Assembly: GCA_029941135.1 (NCBI GenBank)
Contig: JAPYRI010000015.1
Span: 1 to 42,138, forward strand
Length of the DNA stretch: 42,138 bases
From: Alphaproteobacteria bacterium
GTDB taxonomy: Bacteria; Pseudomonadota; Alphaproteobacteria; JAPYRI01
Direction of reading: 5' to 3'
Part shown: in pieces, positions 12,852 to 27,666 of the stretch
Layout: every line of letters starts with the position of its first letter
Position numbering within the stretch: the stretch's first letter is position 1
The notes under the pieces: generated by a model
The model's input: the letters and a program-made list of their open reading frames with translations, nothing else
The model's database searches: none
What the model was told of the DNA's origin: nothing
Made by a program: the position numbers and the translations under genes

Positions 12852-15050
12852 ATGACCATTTCCGATATGTTTGAAGACGGCCGCGGTGAACGGGTCTCAG
12901 TCCTGCTGCCGTTGCGCCTGGCGCGCGGGTTTGACTATCGGGTGCCGGATCGTGTCATGGTAAAGCCGGGTGATTATGTGACCGTGCCGTTAAGTGGCCG
13001 CATGGTTACCGGTGTGGTTTGGGACACACTGTCCAGCTCTGAAGAATTTGACAGTTCCAAATTGAAATCAATCGCCGAACGGATTGACTTGCCGGCCATG
13101 CCGCCTGTTCATCGCAAGTTTCTTGAATGGGTATCTGCATATACATTGAGCCCTTTGGGTATGGTGTTGCGTATGTCGGTTGGGCGCGGCATGGCAAACG
13201 GGCCGCCCAAGCCCAAAGTCGGCTACGTTCTCGGAGGAGCGCCGCCGGAGCGGGTAACACGAGCGCGTGAACGGGTGCTGAGCACGGTCGCCGATGGCCG
13301 GCCACGGATACCGCTAGATCTGGCGCGAGAAGCGGCTGTGGGTCCATCCGTGGTCAAGGGATTGATCGACGCGGGCACGCTCATTCCAGTGGAGCTGCCG
13401 GCCTATTTAGGGACACTCGGGCCTGATTGGTCCCGACCGAGCCTTGAATTGAATGAAGGCCAAACCGCCGCTGCCGCCGAACTGCGCCACAAAGCCGGCG
13501 CTGGTAGGTACTCGGTTTCAGTTCTGGAAGGGGTGACCGGCTCCGGCAAAACCGAGGTTTATTTTGAAGCCATTGCGCGGGCGCTGGAACTGGGGCACCA
13601 AGTTTTGGTCCTGCTGCCCGAAATAGGACTGACGGCGCAATGGCTCGAACGATTTAAGGCGCGTTTCGGGGCCGCGCCCGAACTTTGGCATTCCGATCTG
13701 ACGCCCAGCCAGCGGAAACGGGCCTGGCGTGCGGTGGCCGATGGCGTTGCACGTGTGGTCGTCGGCGCGCGCTCGGCGCTTTTTTTGCCGTACGCCGACT
13801 TGGGCTTGATCGTCGTCGATGAAGAACATGACCCGTCATTTAAGCAGGACGAAGGCGTCATTTATCAGGCCCGCGACATGGCCGTTGTGCGCGCGTCGTT
13901 GGGGGAAATACCCATAATTCTCGTATCGGCGACCCCGGCATTGGAAACCGTCGTCAATGTAAGAGCCGGACGATATCACCGTGTGCACCTACCTAACCGC
14001 TTCGGTGGTGCCAAACTGCCTGATATCACCGCTGTTGATATGCGCGCACACCCGCCCGAGCGTGGATCCTGGCTGTCGCCCCCTCTTCTGACAACGATCG
14101 AAAGTAATATCGCTGATGGCGAGCAGATCATGCTGTTCCTCAATCGCCGAGGCTATGCGCCACTCAGTTTATGTCGAACCTGCGGGCATCGCTTGCAGTG
14201 TCCCGATTGTTCGGCATGGCTGGTCGAGCATCGACGGCGGGGCCGCAGTCAGTGCCACCACTGTGGATACACCCTGCCCCTGCCGTCCAAGTGTCCTGAG
14301 TGTGGCGGTGCGGACAGCATGGTTGCCTGCGGGCCTGGGGTCGAGCGGCTGGCGGAAGAAGTCGATTCCCGGTTTCCGGACCTTCGGGTGGAGATTATGT
14401 CTAGCGACAATATGACCAGCCCACGTGCCGTGGCCGACCTCATTGGCAGGGTAGAGCGCCACGAGGTTGATTTGCTGATTGGTACTCAGATTGTCGCCAA
14501 GGGTCATCATTTTCCCCTCCTCACCCTGGTCGGAGTGATTGACGCTGATCTTGGTCTCACTGGCGGCGATTTGCGCGCGGCTGAACGTACCTATCAGTTG
14601 CTGTTTCAAGTCGCCGGGCGCGCTGGCCGGGCCGACCGTCCGGGCCGGGTCGTGCTTCAGACTTACGTTCCCGAACACCCGGTGATGACCGCCCTCACGT
14701 CGAGCGATCCTGAAGGATTCGTCGCCCGCGAAATAGAAGCCCGGCGCGGGGCCGGGATGCCGCCCTTTGGTCGTTTGGCGGCGATTATTGTATCCGGCCA
14801 TGACCCGTCAAAAACGCACAAAACCGCCCAAGCATTGGCCCGATCCGCTCCACAAGCTGCAGAACTACAAGTATTCGGCCCGGCCCCGGCCCCGCTTCCC
14901 CTGCTGCGCGGCCGTCATCGATGGCGTTTGTTACTGAAAGCAAGCCGGTCAATCGACGTGTCGGAAACCGTGCGTCGATGGCTGGATACGGTCACGCCAC
15001 CGCCCAAGGTTCAAGTGCGCGCTGATATCGACCCTTATTCGTTTCTCTGA
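12852..15050 (+). CDS. priA: Primosomal protein N' (PriA helicase)
   Basis: LEGVTGSGKTEVYFEAIARAL, DEEHDPSFKQDEGVIYQARDMAVVRA, zinc-binding cysteines LCRTCGHRLQCPDCSAWLVEHRRRGRSQCHHCGYTLPLPSKCPECGG, VAGRAGRADRPGRVVLQTY. Confidence 0.95.
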   Translation: MTISDMFEDGRGERVSVLLPLRLARGFDYRVPDRVMVKPGDYVTVPLSGRMVTGVVWDTLSSSEEFDSSKLKSIAERIDLPAMPPVHRKFLEWVSAYTLSPLGMVLRMSVGRGMANGPPKPKVGYVLGGAPPERVTRARERVLSTVADGRPRIPLDLAREAAVGPSVVKGLIDAGTLIPVELPAYLGTLGPDWSRPSLELNEGQTAAAAELRHKAGAGRYSVSVLEGVTGSGKTEVYFEAIARALELGHQVLVLLPEIGLTAQWLERFKARFGAAPELWHSDLTPSQRKRAWRAVADGVARVVVGARSALFLPYADLGLIVVDEEHDPSFKQDEGVIYQARDMAVVRASLGEIPIILVSATPALETVVNVRAGRYHRVHLPNRFGGAKLPDITAVDMRAHPPERGSWLSPPLLTTIESNIADGEQIMLFLNRRGYAPLSLCRTCGHRLQCPDCSAWLVEHRRRGRSQCHHCGYTLPLPSKCPECGGADSMVACGPGVERLAEEVDSRFPDLRVEIMSSDNMTSPRAVADLIGRVERHEVDLLIGTQIVAKGHHFPLLTLVGVIDADLGLTGGDLRAAERTYQLLFQVAGRAGRADRPGRVVLQTYVPEHPVMTALTSSDPEGFVAREIEARRGAGMPPFGRLAAIIVSGHDPSKTHKTAQALARSAPQAAELQVFGPAPAPLPLLRGRHRWRLLLKASRSIDVSETVRRWLDTVTPPPKVQVRADIDPYSFL

Positions 15051-15283
15051 GCCCTAAATTGGTGCCCAATGGGGAGGCGGCCCGTCCTGAAAGCATTGTG
15101 GTACCGGTAAATATCAAGGGCCTGGGTTGTCAGTTCCTAGGGACTGTGCTAGGTATCGCCTGCCGTCAACGGGGGCTCCTGTTTGAGTTCGCAAGTGCGT
15201 AAATAAACTGTTTAATTTCAACACGTTAAATAATAATCAGAGTCGCGGGCCAAGGCCCGGCCTTGGGTAGAGGCAATTCCACA

Positions 15284-17373
<2,090 letters not shown>

Positions 17374-17397
17374 CGCCTAAGCGGGAAACGCTGGCAG

Positions 17398-19777
<2,380 letters not shown>

Positions 19778-19801
19778 TCGGGGACAAGGAGCAGAAGAGC
19801 C

Positions 19802-20203
19802 ATGGCCGATAAGGTCTCATTTGAAATGGTGTCGCCCGACCGGCTGCTGAAGACGGCTGACGTGGATATGGTGATTGTGCCGGGCATGGAAGGCGACTTT
19901 GGCGTCCTGCCAGGCCATGCACCCTTGATCTCGACCATGCGGCCCGGTGTGGTCGAAATTCATGACGAAGGCAACGATGTCGAGCAAATATTTGTGCGTG
20001 GCGGATTTGCCGAAGTGACCACTGAAGGTGTGACCATCCTCGCCGAGGAAGCGATTGCCATGGCCGACTTGGGCCGCGGCCAATTAGAGCAGGAAGTTAG
20101 CTATGCACGCGAAGATATTGACGATGCGAAGACCGATGAAGCGCGCGACCGCGCGCAACATAAATTCGACCAACTGATTCAACTTTTGGACGCTCTGGAC
20201 TAA
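19802..20203 (+). CDS. atpC: ATP synthase F1 epsilon subunit
   Basis: MADKVSFEMVSPDRLLKTADVDMVIVPGMEGDFGVLPGHAPLIS; last gene of atpHAGDC. Confidence 0.95.
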   Translation: MADKVSFEMVSPDRLLKTADVDMVIVPGMEGDFGVLPGHAPLISTMRPGVVEIHDEGNDVEQIFVRGGFAEVTTEGVTILAEEAIAMADLGRGQLEQEVSYAREDIDDAKTDEARDRAQHKFDQLIQLLDALD

Positions 20204-20222
20204 TCTGTGTCGCTGGAATGCG

Positions 20223-20711
20223 TCAGCCGTATTTGACCGGGACCGTCAAATCCTTAAATCCGATGGCTACTTGCCGATAAATGGGTTGTTTGAAAGCGAC
20301 AATTTCGTCGGCCAATTGAGGCGCCGGGAGCCATTTCCAAACCCGGAATTCTGGATGCTCAGTTTGAATATTGATGGCATTGTCGTCGCCCTCGAAGCGC
20401 ATGGCGAACCATTTTTGAGTTTGCCCCCGATACTTTCCATTCCACGCCTTAGTGCGTACCGGTTCAGGCAAGTCATAGCTTAGCCAATCATCCCGCTCCG
20501 CGATAATGTCAGCGTTGTCGATGCCGGTTTCCTCAACAAGTTCTCGCATGGCGGCCTGACGAGGCGTTTCGCCCGGGTCAATACCCCCCTGGGGCATTTG
20601 CCATGCGATTTCCTTCATATCCAACCGTTGCCCGACAAAGACCAATCCATCACGGTTGAGCAGCATGATGCCTACGCACGGCCGATAGGGTAAACTCACA
20701 GTGTCAATCAT
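20223..20711 (-). CDS. rppH: RNA pyrophosphohydrolase (Nudix)
   Basis: MIDTVSLPYRPCVGIMLLNRDGLVFVGQRLD, Nudix box GGIDPGETPRQAAMRELVEETGI. Start at 20711 preferred over the longer ORF. Confidence 0.93.
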   Translation of the reverse strand: MIDTVSLPYRPCVGIMLLNRDGLVFVGQRLDMKEIAWQMPQGGIDPGETPRQAAMRELVEETGIDNADIIAERDDWLSYDLPEPVRTKAWNGKYRGQTQKWFAMRFEGDDNAINIQTEHPEFRVWKWLPAPQLADEIVAFKQPIYRQVAIGFKDLTVPVKYG

Positions 20712-22086
20712 GGGCGTCAGATGTTGAATGCGATGAAGATGGTGAAGGAGCGGCAGCGTCATTTGAGGGCCTGAATTCAGCTACAGATGCGGACATCGTG
20801 CCGCGGGCCGCCAAATTAGAGATGGGAGCTAATGTCAGCCCTCGTCGTTCCAGGGTTTCAGCCCAAGCGGCAATGCGTTCAATTGACACGGGGTAAGGAA
20901 AAGCAACACCGATTGCCGAGCCTCTGGCCCGGGCCATTCGTTCCAGTTCAGCCAGACGTGCGTCGATCGCCGCGCGCGACGCCTTGGTATCGATAAAGCG
21001 ATTGTTGGCCGCCTGAACCAGACCGACTTCGTCGGCAACCTGACCGGCGACGCTATGGGATGACGTGCCCGTATCCAGGAACATGAGGCCGCGATTCTGA
21101 AGGCTCTGGAGAACCGGGCGCAATGCTTCGGCCGACGCCGTAAAACGCGACCCCATATAGTTCGTCACGCCCACGTAGCCTACAACGCGACCCAATAACC
21201 ATTCTGTTTGCTCCAAATTTGCGTTTGCATCCATGCTCGTGAGCAGCGTATGGGGGCCAGGGTCGTCGTCGGGATAGTCCATCGGTTCCATCGGCAATTC
21301 CAGCATGACCTCGTGGCCGGCGGCGCGCGACTGGTCAATCCAGTCTTGCAGTTTTTGCGCATAGGGATTGAAGCTGAGGGTGACCGCGCCAGGTAATTGC
21401 TGAATAGCCGTCAATGTCGCCGATTGGCTCATGCCCAACCCCCCCAGCAAAATACTAATGCGCGGGCGTTGAAAAGGGTCTGAAAACGGCCGCGCATAAA
21501 CCCGCCACGCTTCACGGCCATCAGGTGCGATTACGGGCAACAGACCACTTTTAGTTTCTATGATCAAGGCGGGGTCTGGTGCGCGTGGAAGGGCAATCTC
21601 ATCGCCCAAGATGGCGGGTCGAAAAACAGGCGCTCCGGATTGATGGTCCGGTGCGCGGTTGTATGCGGATGGGACCGCGCCGCTTGAATGAGCAGAAACT
21701 ACTCCAGGCGAGGCCCGTTCGCTTATCCCCGGTTCCGTGTGGGCAGATAGATTTTCCGGCCCTACATGCACGGATGGATCCGGAAACACAATATCCATCC
21801 ACACGACAGGTGCAGGGATAGGATTCGGGTCGTCTGCCGTGACGGCAAGCAATCCAATCCCGCCGCCCATCAGTATGACAAACGATAGCGATGCGATGAC
21901 GAGGGGTGGAAGCTCCGCCGGTCGGATCGCAGCCGATGGGATATATTGGAGAAGTCTTCCCACGCCCCGCCGCGATCTTGTGGCGAGACTGCCCTGGCTG
22001 GAGAATAAGGCCCCTATGCCTTCATGTTTCAGGGTGTCGATTAAACCGATTATCCGAAGCTGGGCCGTGGTCAGAAAGTTGGTCAT
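20704..22086 (-). CDS. Divergent polysaccharide deacetylase family protein
   Basis: RISILLGGLGMSQSATLTAIQQLPGAVTLSFNPYA, GHEVMLELPMEPMDYPDDDPGPHTLL, GSRFTASAEALRPVLQSLQNRGLMFLDTG; N-terminal hydrophobic segment. Confidence 0.87.
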   Translation of the reverse strand: MTNFLTTAQLRIIGLIDTLKHEGIGALFSSQGSLATRSRRGVGRLLQYIPSAAIRPAELPPLVIASLSFVILMGGGIGLLAVTADDPNPIPAPVVWMDIVFPDPSVHVGPENLSAHTEPGISERASPGVVSAHSSGAVPSAYNRAPDHQSGAPVFRPAILGDEIALPRAPDPALIIETKSGLLPVIAPDGREAWRVYARPFSDPFQRPRISILLGGLGMSQSATLTAIQQLPGAVTLSFNPYAQKLQDWIDQSRAAGHEVMLELPMEPMDYPDDDPGPHTLLTSMDANANLEQTEWLLGRVVGYVGVTNYMGSRFTASAEALRPVLQSLQNRGLMFLDTGTSSHSVAGQVADEVGLVQAANNRFIDTKASRAAIDARLAELERMARARGSAIGVAFPYPVSIERIAAWAETLERRGLTLAPISNLAARGTMSASVAEFRPSNDAAAPSPSSSHSTSDAHD

Positions 22087-22175
22087 AATAATTTTTGTTT
22101 GTCCGAATCGATAAACCGTTCACCGCCCGCCATGGCGCAATATTCTCATTTCCCGGAGAACCCCGGACCACACGG

Positions 22176-23519
22176 TTAGTTGACTTTTACCTCCTGCATC
22201 AATGCAACGCCGTGCAAAAGATCGATCGCGTAGGAAAGCTGATAATCATTTTCGGCTTCAGAAGATTTGGTCGACGCGTCATGGCTGTCGCCTTCACTTT
22301 TTTTGTCTTTGTCATTCTTGTCATTTTTACGAATGAGATCATTTATTATTTTATCTTGCGGGTCCTCTTTTTCCTTTTCCAAATGTCCGCGCAAGGAAGC
22401 TTCCGACCGCCGCTTTCTACTTTTTTCGGTTTTTTCGACTTTCTTCTGTTCGACAACAATATCCGGATCAATCCCTTTGGCCTGGATTGATACTCCCGAT
22501 GGGGTGTAGTAGCGGGCCGTGGTGAGGCGAATGGCGCCTTCGCCACCCAAGGGGATTAGTGTCTGTACGGAACCCTTGCCAAATGACCGTGTCCCCAATA
22601 TGAGAGCACGCCGGTGATCCTGAAGCGCGCCGGCGACGATCTCCGATGCCGACGCCGAACCCCCATTGATCAACACAACCAGTGGTCTGCCTTTGGTCAG
22701 GTCGCCCGCTCGAGCGCTGAAGCGTTGTACATCGTCGGCCCGCCGACCCCGCGTCGACACGATTTCACCGTGCTTTAAAAACGCATCAGATACCGCGATG
22801 GCCTGATCCAATAGCCCGCCCGGATTATTTCTGAGATCCAGAACATAGCCTCTGACATCATCACCCAAATCTTCATTGATCGCGGCGACAGCTTTTTTGA
22901 CGCCGCTGTCAGTGTGTTTATTAAACGAACTAATGCGAATGTATCCCACGTTCGCTTCAATGCGGTAGCGCACCGATTTTATCTTGATGAGGTCCCGGGT
23001 CAGGGTGACATCAAGAGGTTGATCCTCGCCAAGTCGGGCAATGGTGATAGTGAGATCGGAGTTGATCGGGCCGCGCATGCGCTCGACCGCTTCGCTAAGC
23101 GTCAGTCCCAAAATGCCTTCGCCGTCCAAATGTGTTATCAAATCGCCGGGTTGCAGGCCAGCACGTGAAGCTGGCGTGTCATCAATTGGGGAGATGACTT
23201 TGACGAAACCGTTTTCCATAGTGACTTCTATTCCCAGTCCACCGAACTCACCTTCGGTCTGTACTTGCGTTTCCCGGTAGTCTTTTGGGTTCATGTAACT
23301 GGAATGGGGGTCTAGCGAAGATAATAACCCATTGATCGCCGCTTCTATGGCTTCAGCATCATCAACATCTTCAACATAGTCGGCGCGGACTCGCTCGAAC
23401 ACATCTCCAAACAAGTTCAACTGGCGATAAGTTTCGGAGCTTGCGGCATTGCCGGCGCCAGCCGATACCAAAAGTATTATCCCGGCGATCCAGCCTGTAA
23501 GGGCCACTTTCAGCAACAT
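22176..23519 (-). CDS. ctpA: S41 family carboxy-terminal processing peptidase
   Basis: N-terminal hydrophobic signal; PDZ DDTPASRAGLQPGDLITHLDGE; catalytic region VVLINGGSASASEIVAGALQDHRRALILGTRSFGKGSVQTL. Confidence 0.94.
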   Translation of the reverse strand: MLLKVALTGWIAGIILLVSAGAGNAASSETYRQLNLFGDVFERVRADYVEDVDDAEAIEAAINGLLSSLDPHSSYMNPKDYRETQVQTEGEFGGLGIEVTMENGFVKVISPIDDTPASRAGLQPGDLITHLDGEGILGLTLSEAVERMRGPINSDLTITIARLGEDQPLDVTLTRDLIKIKSVRYRIEANVGYIRISSFNKHTDSGVKKAVAAINEDLGDDVRGYVLDLRNNPGGLLDQAIAVSDAFLKHGEIVSTRGRRADDVQRFSARAGDLTKGRPLVVLINGGSASASEIVAGALQDHRRALILGTRSFGKGSVQTLIPLGGEGAIRLTTARYYTPSGVSIQAKGIDPDIVVEQKKVEKTEKSRKRRSEASLRGHLEKEKEDPQDKIINDLIRKNDKNDKDKKSEGDSHDASTKSSEAENDYQLSYAIDLLHGVALMQEVKVN

Positions 23520-24757
23520 TATCCTGCAACCTTTCTATTATTCGCGGTCAGCCATGGTAGCGGATTAATTGGTTCTCCATGGCGGCGGAGTTCAACATAC
23601 AAATTAGGCTTTTTGATGGAGCTTTTGGTGGTGTCTTCGGGCCTCATATGGCCGATGGGGTCGCCGGCTAAGACCCATTGACCAACTATTCCGTCAATCC
23701 GAGACATCCCGGCAAGCAGGGTATGATATCCTTCGCCGTGGGCGATGATCAAGAGTTGGCCGTAATCGCGAAACGGACCGGCATACACAATTTGACCATC
23801 ATAAGGGGCCGTTACCTGGGCTCCATCCAGGGTTTCAATGGTGATGCCGCGCAGCGGACTGCCGGTTTTATCAGGCTGGCCAAATCCACTGGCGATTCGC
23901 CCGCGCACAGGCAGTGGCAATGTTCCGCGCGCTGTAGTTATCGGTCGTCCGCCCCTGAGTGACCGATTGAGGTGGTCCAGACGCTCTTGAGTTTCATTGT
24001 TTTTGGATTTCTTGAAGCGTCTTTTTTGTGCCGCGTTCAGTCTCCCGATCAAGTCACGCACGGATTTTGCCTTAGACGCCAATTGTTTGGCATGTTTTGC
24101 CTGATCAAGCGCTTGCTGTGACATTCGGTGTTGTTGCTGCCGCTTTTTGGCGACCAATTTATCCAGCTTTCGGCGATCGATCCTCAATTGAGCGATCCCC
24201 TCCGCAAGTTTTTCTCTTTCGTGCAAAATCTCTCGGCGGAGAGTATTCAGTGCTTTGATCTCTTCACCCAATTCGATGGCTTCGACGCGTAAATCAGGAA
24301 CCACAGCGCCTAGCAGTGACGCACTGCGAACAGCGCTTAAAGCAGTTTCCGGGCGGGTTAGAAATGCCGATCTCGGTTGTCGCGACAACCGCTGCAATGC
24401 GGCTAGGGATTTTGAAAGCTCGCTTGCGCGGCGATCAAGTTGTTCCCGCTTTTTCTGTTCGACTTCTTCCAGTCCATCCAATTGCTGCTCGGATTGGAGG
24501 ACATAGGTTTCTTTGGCTTGTATCCGTGCCGCCGCCCTTACCAAGTCTTCTTGAAGATCGTCTGTTTCCCCTTTCAGCCGATAAGCGGCCGCACTCAACT
24601 TTTTCTGTCGCGCGGTGGAGTCATCGATTTGATTCTCGAGCTTATGAAGTCGTGCTTGCTCCTGACCAACGCTGGTCAAGTCCGACCTCGTGGGTGCACC
24701 GGCAAATGTGACGGTAGCGGCTAAGGAAAGGGCAATTAAGCACTCTCGCCGATTCAC
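23519..24757 (-). CDS. Murein hydrolase activator EnvC-like, M23 peptidase-fold protein
   Basis: Long coiled-coil N-terminus, C-terminal LPVRGRIASGFGQPDKTGSPLRGITIETLDGAQVTAPYDGQIVYAGPFRDYGQLLIIAHGEGYHTLLAGM; directly upstream of ctpA with overlapping TAATG. Confidence 0.9.
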   Translation of the reverse strand: MNRRECLIALSLAATVTFAGAPTRSDLTSVGQEQARLHKLENQIDDSTARQKKLSAAAYRLKGETDDLQEDLVRAAARIQAKETYVLQSEQQLDGLEEVEQKKREQLDRRASELSKSLAALQRLSRQPRSAFLTRPETALSAVRSASLLGAVVPDLRVEAIELGEEIKALNTLRREILHEREKLAEGIAQLRIDRRKLDKLVAKKRQQQHRMSQQALDQAKHAKQLASKAKSVRDLIGRLNAAQKRRFKKSKNNETQERLDHLNRSLRGGRPITTARGTLPLPVRGRIASGFGQPDKTGSPLRGITIETLDGAQVTAPYDGQIVYAGPFRDYGQLLIIAHGEGYHTLLAGMSRIDGIVGQWVLAGDPIGHMRPEDTTKSSIKKPNLYVELRRHGEPINPLPWLTANNRKVAG

Positions 24758-24770
24758 TTCACAAACTCCC

Positions 24771-26396
24771 TCAAGTCGACATCAAGCCGGTTTTTGCGGT
24801 TGAACTCGAAGGTGCCGGAGATGCGACATTGGAAACGGCTATGGTCAAGTTTTGTCCCGTCATTTCTACAGGCTGAGGCAGTCCCATAAATCGTAGCAGT
24901 GTTGGCGCAACGTCGGCCAAACGACCATCTTCAATACTTAGGGTTGGTGAACTTTCGGGCGCAACCGCTAAAATCAACGGGACGACATTGGTTGTATGGG
25001 CGGTGAAAGATTGATTGGTCTCGATATCTTTCATTTTTTCAATATTGCCATGATCGGCGGTGATCACAAGCACACCATTTGCCATCTCGACGGCCTCGCA
25101 GAGCCGGGCCAGACATGTATCGATGGTTTCGACTGCGCTGATCGCGGCGGTAAAATCACCCGTATGACCGACCATATCGGGGTTGGCATAATTGACAACG
25201 ATGAAGTCAAAACTGGCATTATTTATCGCCTCGACCAGACGATCGGTCACCTCGATCGCCGCCATTTCCGGTTTCAAGTCGTATGTTGCGACCTTGGGCG
25301 AAGGGACCAGGATGCGTTCTTCGTCGGCAAACACAGCTTCACTGCCGCCGTTGAAAAAAAATGTTACGTGGGCGTATTTCTCGGTTTCGGCGATCCGCAA
25401 TTGCGTGAGGCCCGCCTTGGCGACAATTTCGCCGAGGCTATTGACCACTTGTTGGGGCGGGAATAACGCGCTCATTAAAGTCGCAAGTGTTGCCGAATAT
25501 TCGACCATCCCAGCCGCGCAAGATAGTTTCGCGGGTGTTTGTCGATTAAAGCCGTCGAAATCCGGGTCCACAAAAGCGGCCATTATTTCGCGCGCCCGAT
25601 CTGCTCTGAAATTGGCCATCAGAACACCGTCGCCATCTGCCATGCCGCCATAGCCGGTGATGACTACAGGCGCGATAAACTCATCTGAGATGTTGTTCTG
25701 ATAAGCATCATTGATGGCGTCACTCGCCGACAATGCATGACTGTCCAAACCACCGGCGATGGCTTTGTAAGCTTGTTCAATCCGATCCCAGCGCTGGTCA
25801 CGATCCATGGCATAGTAGCGGCCGCAAACGGTCGAGATCGAAGCACAATTGATGGCATCTAATTCGCTTTCAAGTTCAGAAATATACTCCAAAGCGCTTT
25901 TGGGGGGTGTGTCACGGCCGTCTAAAAAAGCGTGTAAATGAACCTGAATGCCTGCGGCCGCAACCTCGCGCGCCAATGCCACAATATGATTTTGGTGAGA
26001 GTGGACACCACCAGGCGACACCAATCCCATTAAATGACAAGCCCCGCCCCTTAGCTTCAAGGTTGCGATCAATTGTTGAAGCGCGGCTGTGCGGCCGAGG
26101 TCTCCTGTGTGAACAGCTTCGTCAATTCGTGGCAAGTTTTGCTTGACGACCCGGCCGCCGCCTAAATTCATATGACCGACCTCGGAATTACCCATTTGGC
26201 CTTCTGGCAGACCTACCGCCGTGCCCGATGTTTGCAATAAAGCACAGGCGCGGTCCTCCGTCAGCCGGTCGTAAGTAGGGGTCTTGCCGGCTGTTATGGC
26301 ATCATCCGGCATACCTGTAGGGCGGCCCCAGCCATCCAGAATACAAAGAACGACGGGGCGGGGCCGGGCAAATAATTGCGCGTTTGTAGAGCTCAT
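24771..26396 (-). CDS. gpmI: 2,3-bisphosphoglycerate-independent phosphoglycerate mutase
   Basis: RPRPVVLCILDGWGRPTG, MGNSEVGHMNLGGGRVVKQ, VITADHGNIEKM; 541 aa. Confidence 0.96.
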   Translation of the reverse strand: MSSTNAQLFARPRPVVLCILDGWGRPTGMPDDAITAGKTPTYDRLTEDRACALLQTSGTAVGLPEGQMGNSEVGHMNLGGGRVVKQNLPRIDEAVHTGDLGRTAALQQLIATLKLRGGACHLMGLVSPGGVHSHQNHIVALAREVAAAGIQVHLHAFLDGRDTPPKSALEYISELESELDAINCASISTVCGRYYAMDRDQRWDRIEQAYKAIAGGLDSHALSASDAINDAYQNNISDEFIAPVVITGYGGMADGDGVLMANFRADRAREIMAAFVDPDFDGFNRQTPAKLSCAAGMVEYSATLATLMSALFPPQQVVNSLGEIVAKAGLTQLRIAETEKYAHVTFFFNGGSEAVFADEERILVPSPKVATYDLKPEMAAIEVTDRLVEAINNASFDFIVVNYANPDMVGHTGDFTAAISAVETIDTCLARLCEAVEMANGVLVITADHGNIEKMKDIETNQSFTAHTTNVVPLILAVAPESSPTLSIEDGRLADVAPTLLRFMGLPQPVEMTGQNLTIAVSNVASPAPSSSTAKTGLMST

Positions 26397-26939
26397 AAAT
26401 CAGTCTCAGGCCTCTATCGGGCTGATTTGGGTCGTTCTTTGGGCGTTTCACATCGAAAACGACCAATTGCGGTGCAACATACACCAATTTGGTACTCAAG
26501 TGGTTACCACAAACTGTAGAACATCCCTGCTTTCAGCCGTCCATGTGCCGGCAATTTCCCGGTGCAGTGGGCGTTTGGACGCAAATGCGATCCTGCCGAT
26601 CCTGTGACGGGTGTTCAGATCATTGCTGTGGCGGATCAAATCGCAAGATTCAAAGAATTATTCCGGTTATACAATAAGCCCATAAACGCGCCGTTATTTG
26701 AACAAAGTGAGGACTGTACTCCCCATATAGTTGTAATAAATCAAATAAAAACTCTTAAAAGTAAAGTCGACAAATCCGGGTCGTCCCCTTATCCAGGGCT
26801 ACTTAAAAATATTTTTATCATAGTCATGGCCCGGCAATGTTCGTGAATTAATCTCGTGTATTCGCCGCTGCGTCGTGATGGCGGAAGGCGATTGGATCAA
26901 CGAAGACAATTTGGGTGTTCCCTGGAGTGAAGGTCGTAA

Positions 26940-27212
26940 GACCGGGCCATCGCCGCTGATAATCGAACGACGGCCAATACGAGCGCTGGGAATAGTCAAA
27001 ACGTGCCGTCGCCTGATTTTGCTGATCGCAATAACTTGCCATCGTTTGATGAGGCCCGCCGCAAAATGGAAGAGAACCTGCTTCAGGACGCACTCAGCTT
27101 TCATAACAGGAACATCAAAAAGACTGCCGAACACTTAGGCGTTTCACGCGTAACCCTGTACCGCCTTATGGAAAAGTACTGCATCACTTCTGGCGACGAA
27201 GTTCGTCACTAG
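26940..27212 (+). pseudogene. C-terminal Fis-type HTH remnant of an NtrC-family (sigma-54-dependent) regulator
   Basis: Frame open after the TAA at 26937-26939; ...LPSFDEARRKMEENLLQDALSFHNRNIKKTAEHLGVSRVTLYRLMEKYCITSGDEVRH. No receiver or AAA+ domain recognised upstream. A GTG at 27003 could start a 69-aa HTH-only protein. Confidence 0.6.
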
Positions 27213-27249
27213 GGCAAAGGTGCGCCACGCGTTTTTTAGAGCGGGTATC

Positions 27250-27440
27250 TGGTTTTACGGGGCGGAGGTGAATTGCGTGAGATATTCGATGTTAGTGAGG
27301 TTGGCCATGGTTTTTCAAGGGGTTCCTTTTGGATCGGCCAAAGCCGGAAACCTGGACCGGATGGACATCGCCAGCGAAAGTAATTGGCAGCCGGGCAGTT
27401 GCCACGCGCCGGTCCCCCCCCCAGCACCAAAGTTTATGAC
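27250..27440 (+). pseudogene. Possible degraded N-terminal fragment of a type-B carboxylesterase
   Basis: 'AMVFQGVPFGSA' in one frame and 'RPKPETWTGWTSPAKVIGSRA' in the +1 frame resemble carboxylesterase 'VFKGIPYG...RFRPPxPPxPWTGVRDAxxFGPRA'. Short and frameshifted. Confidence 0.3.
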
Positions 27441-27666
27441 GTCGTCACTTACAACGTTGCGGTTTCGCTATTCAACGCCTACCGCGAAGAAGTTGATACT
27501 TAATTTTGCGTGTGCGGGCCGCGAAGCTGAAAGCGACCTTACGATGTTTCGTGGCGTATTGAGCGGCAGCCCGCAAGGGATATTATGTGTTGGGGGCCGC
27601 TTGTGATATGTTCCTTTCCGAATTTTCAGGATATTTGACAACATAAAAAATAAAGGGTTTAGGCAT

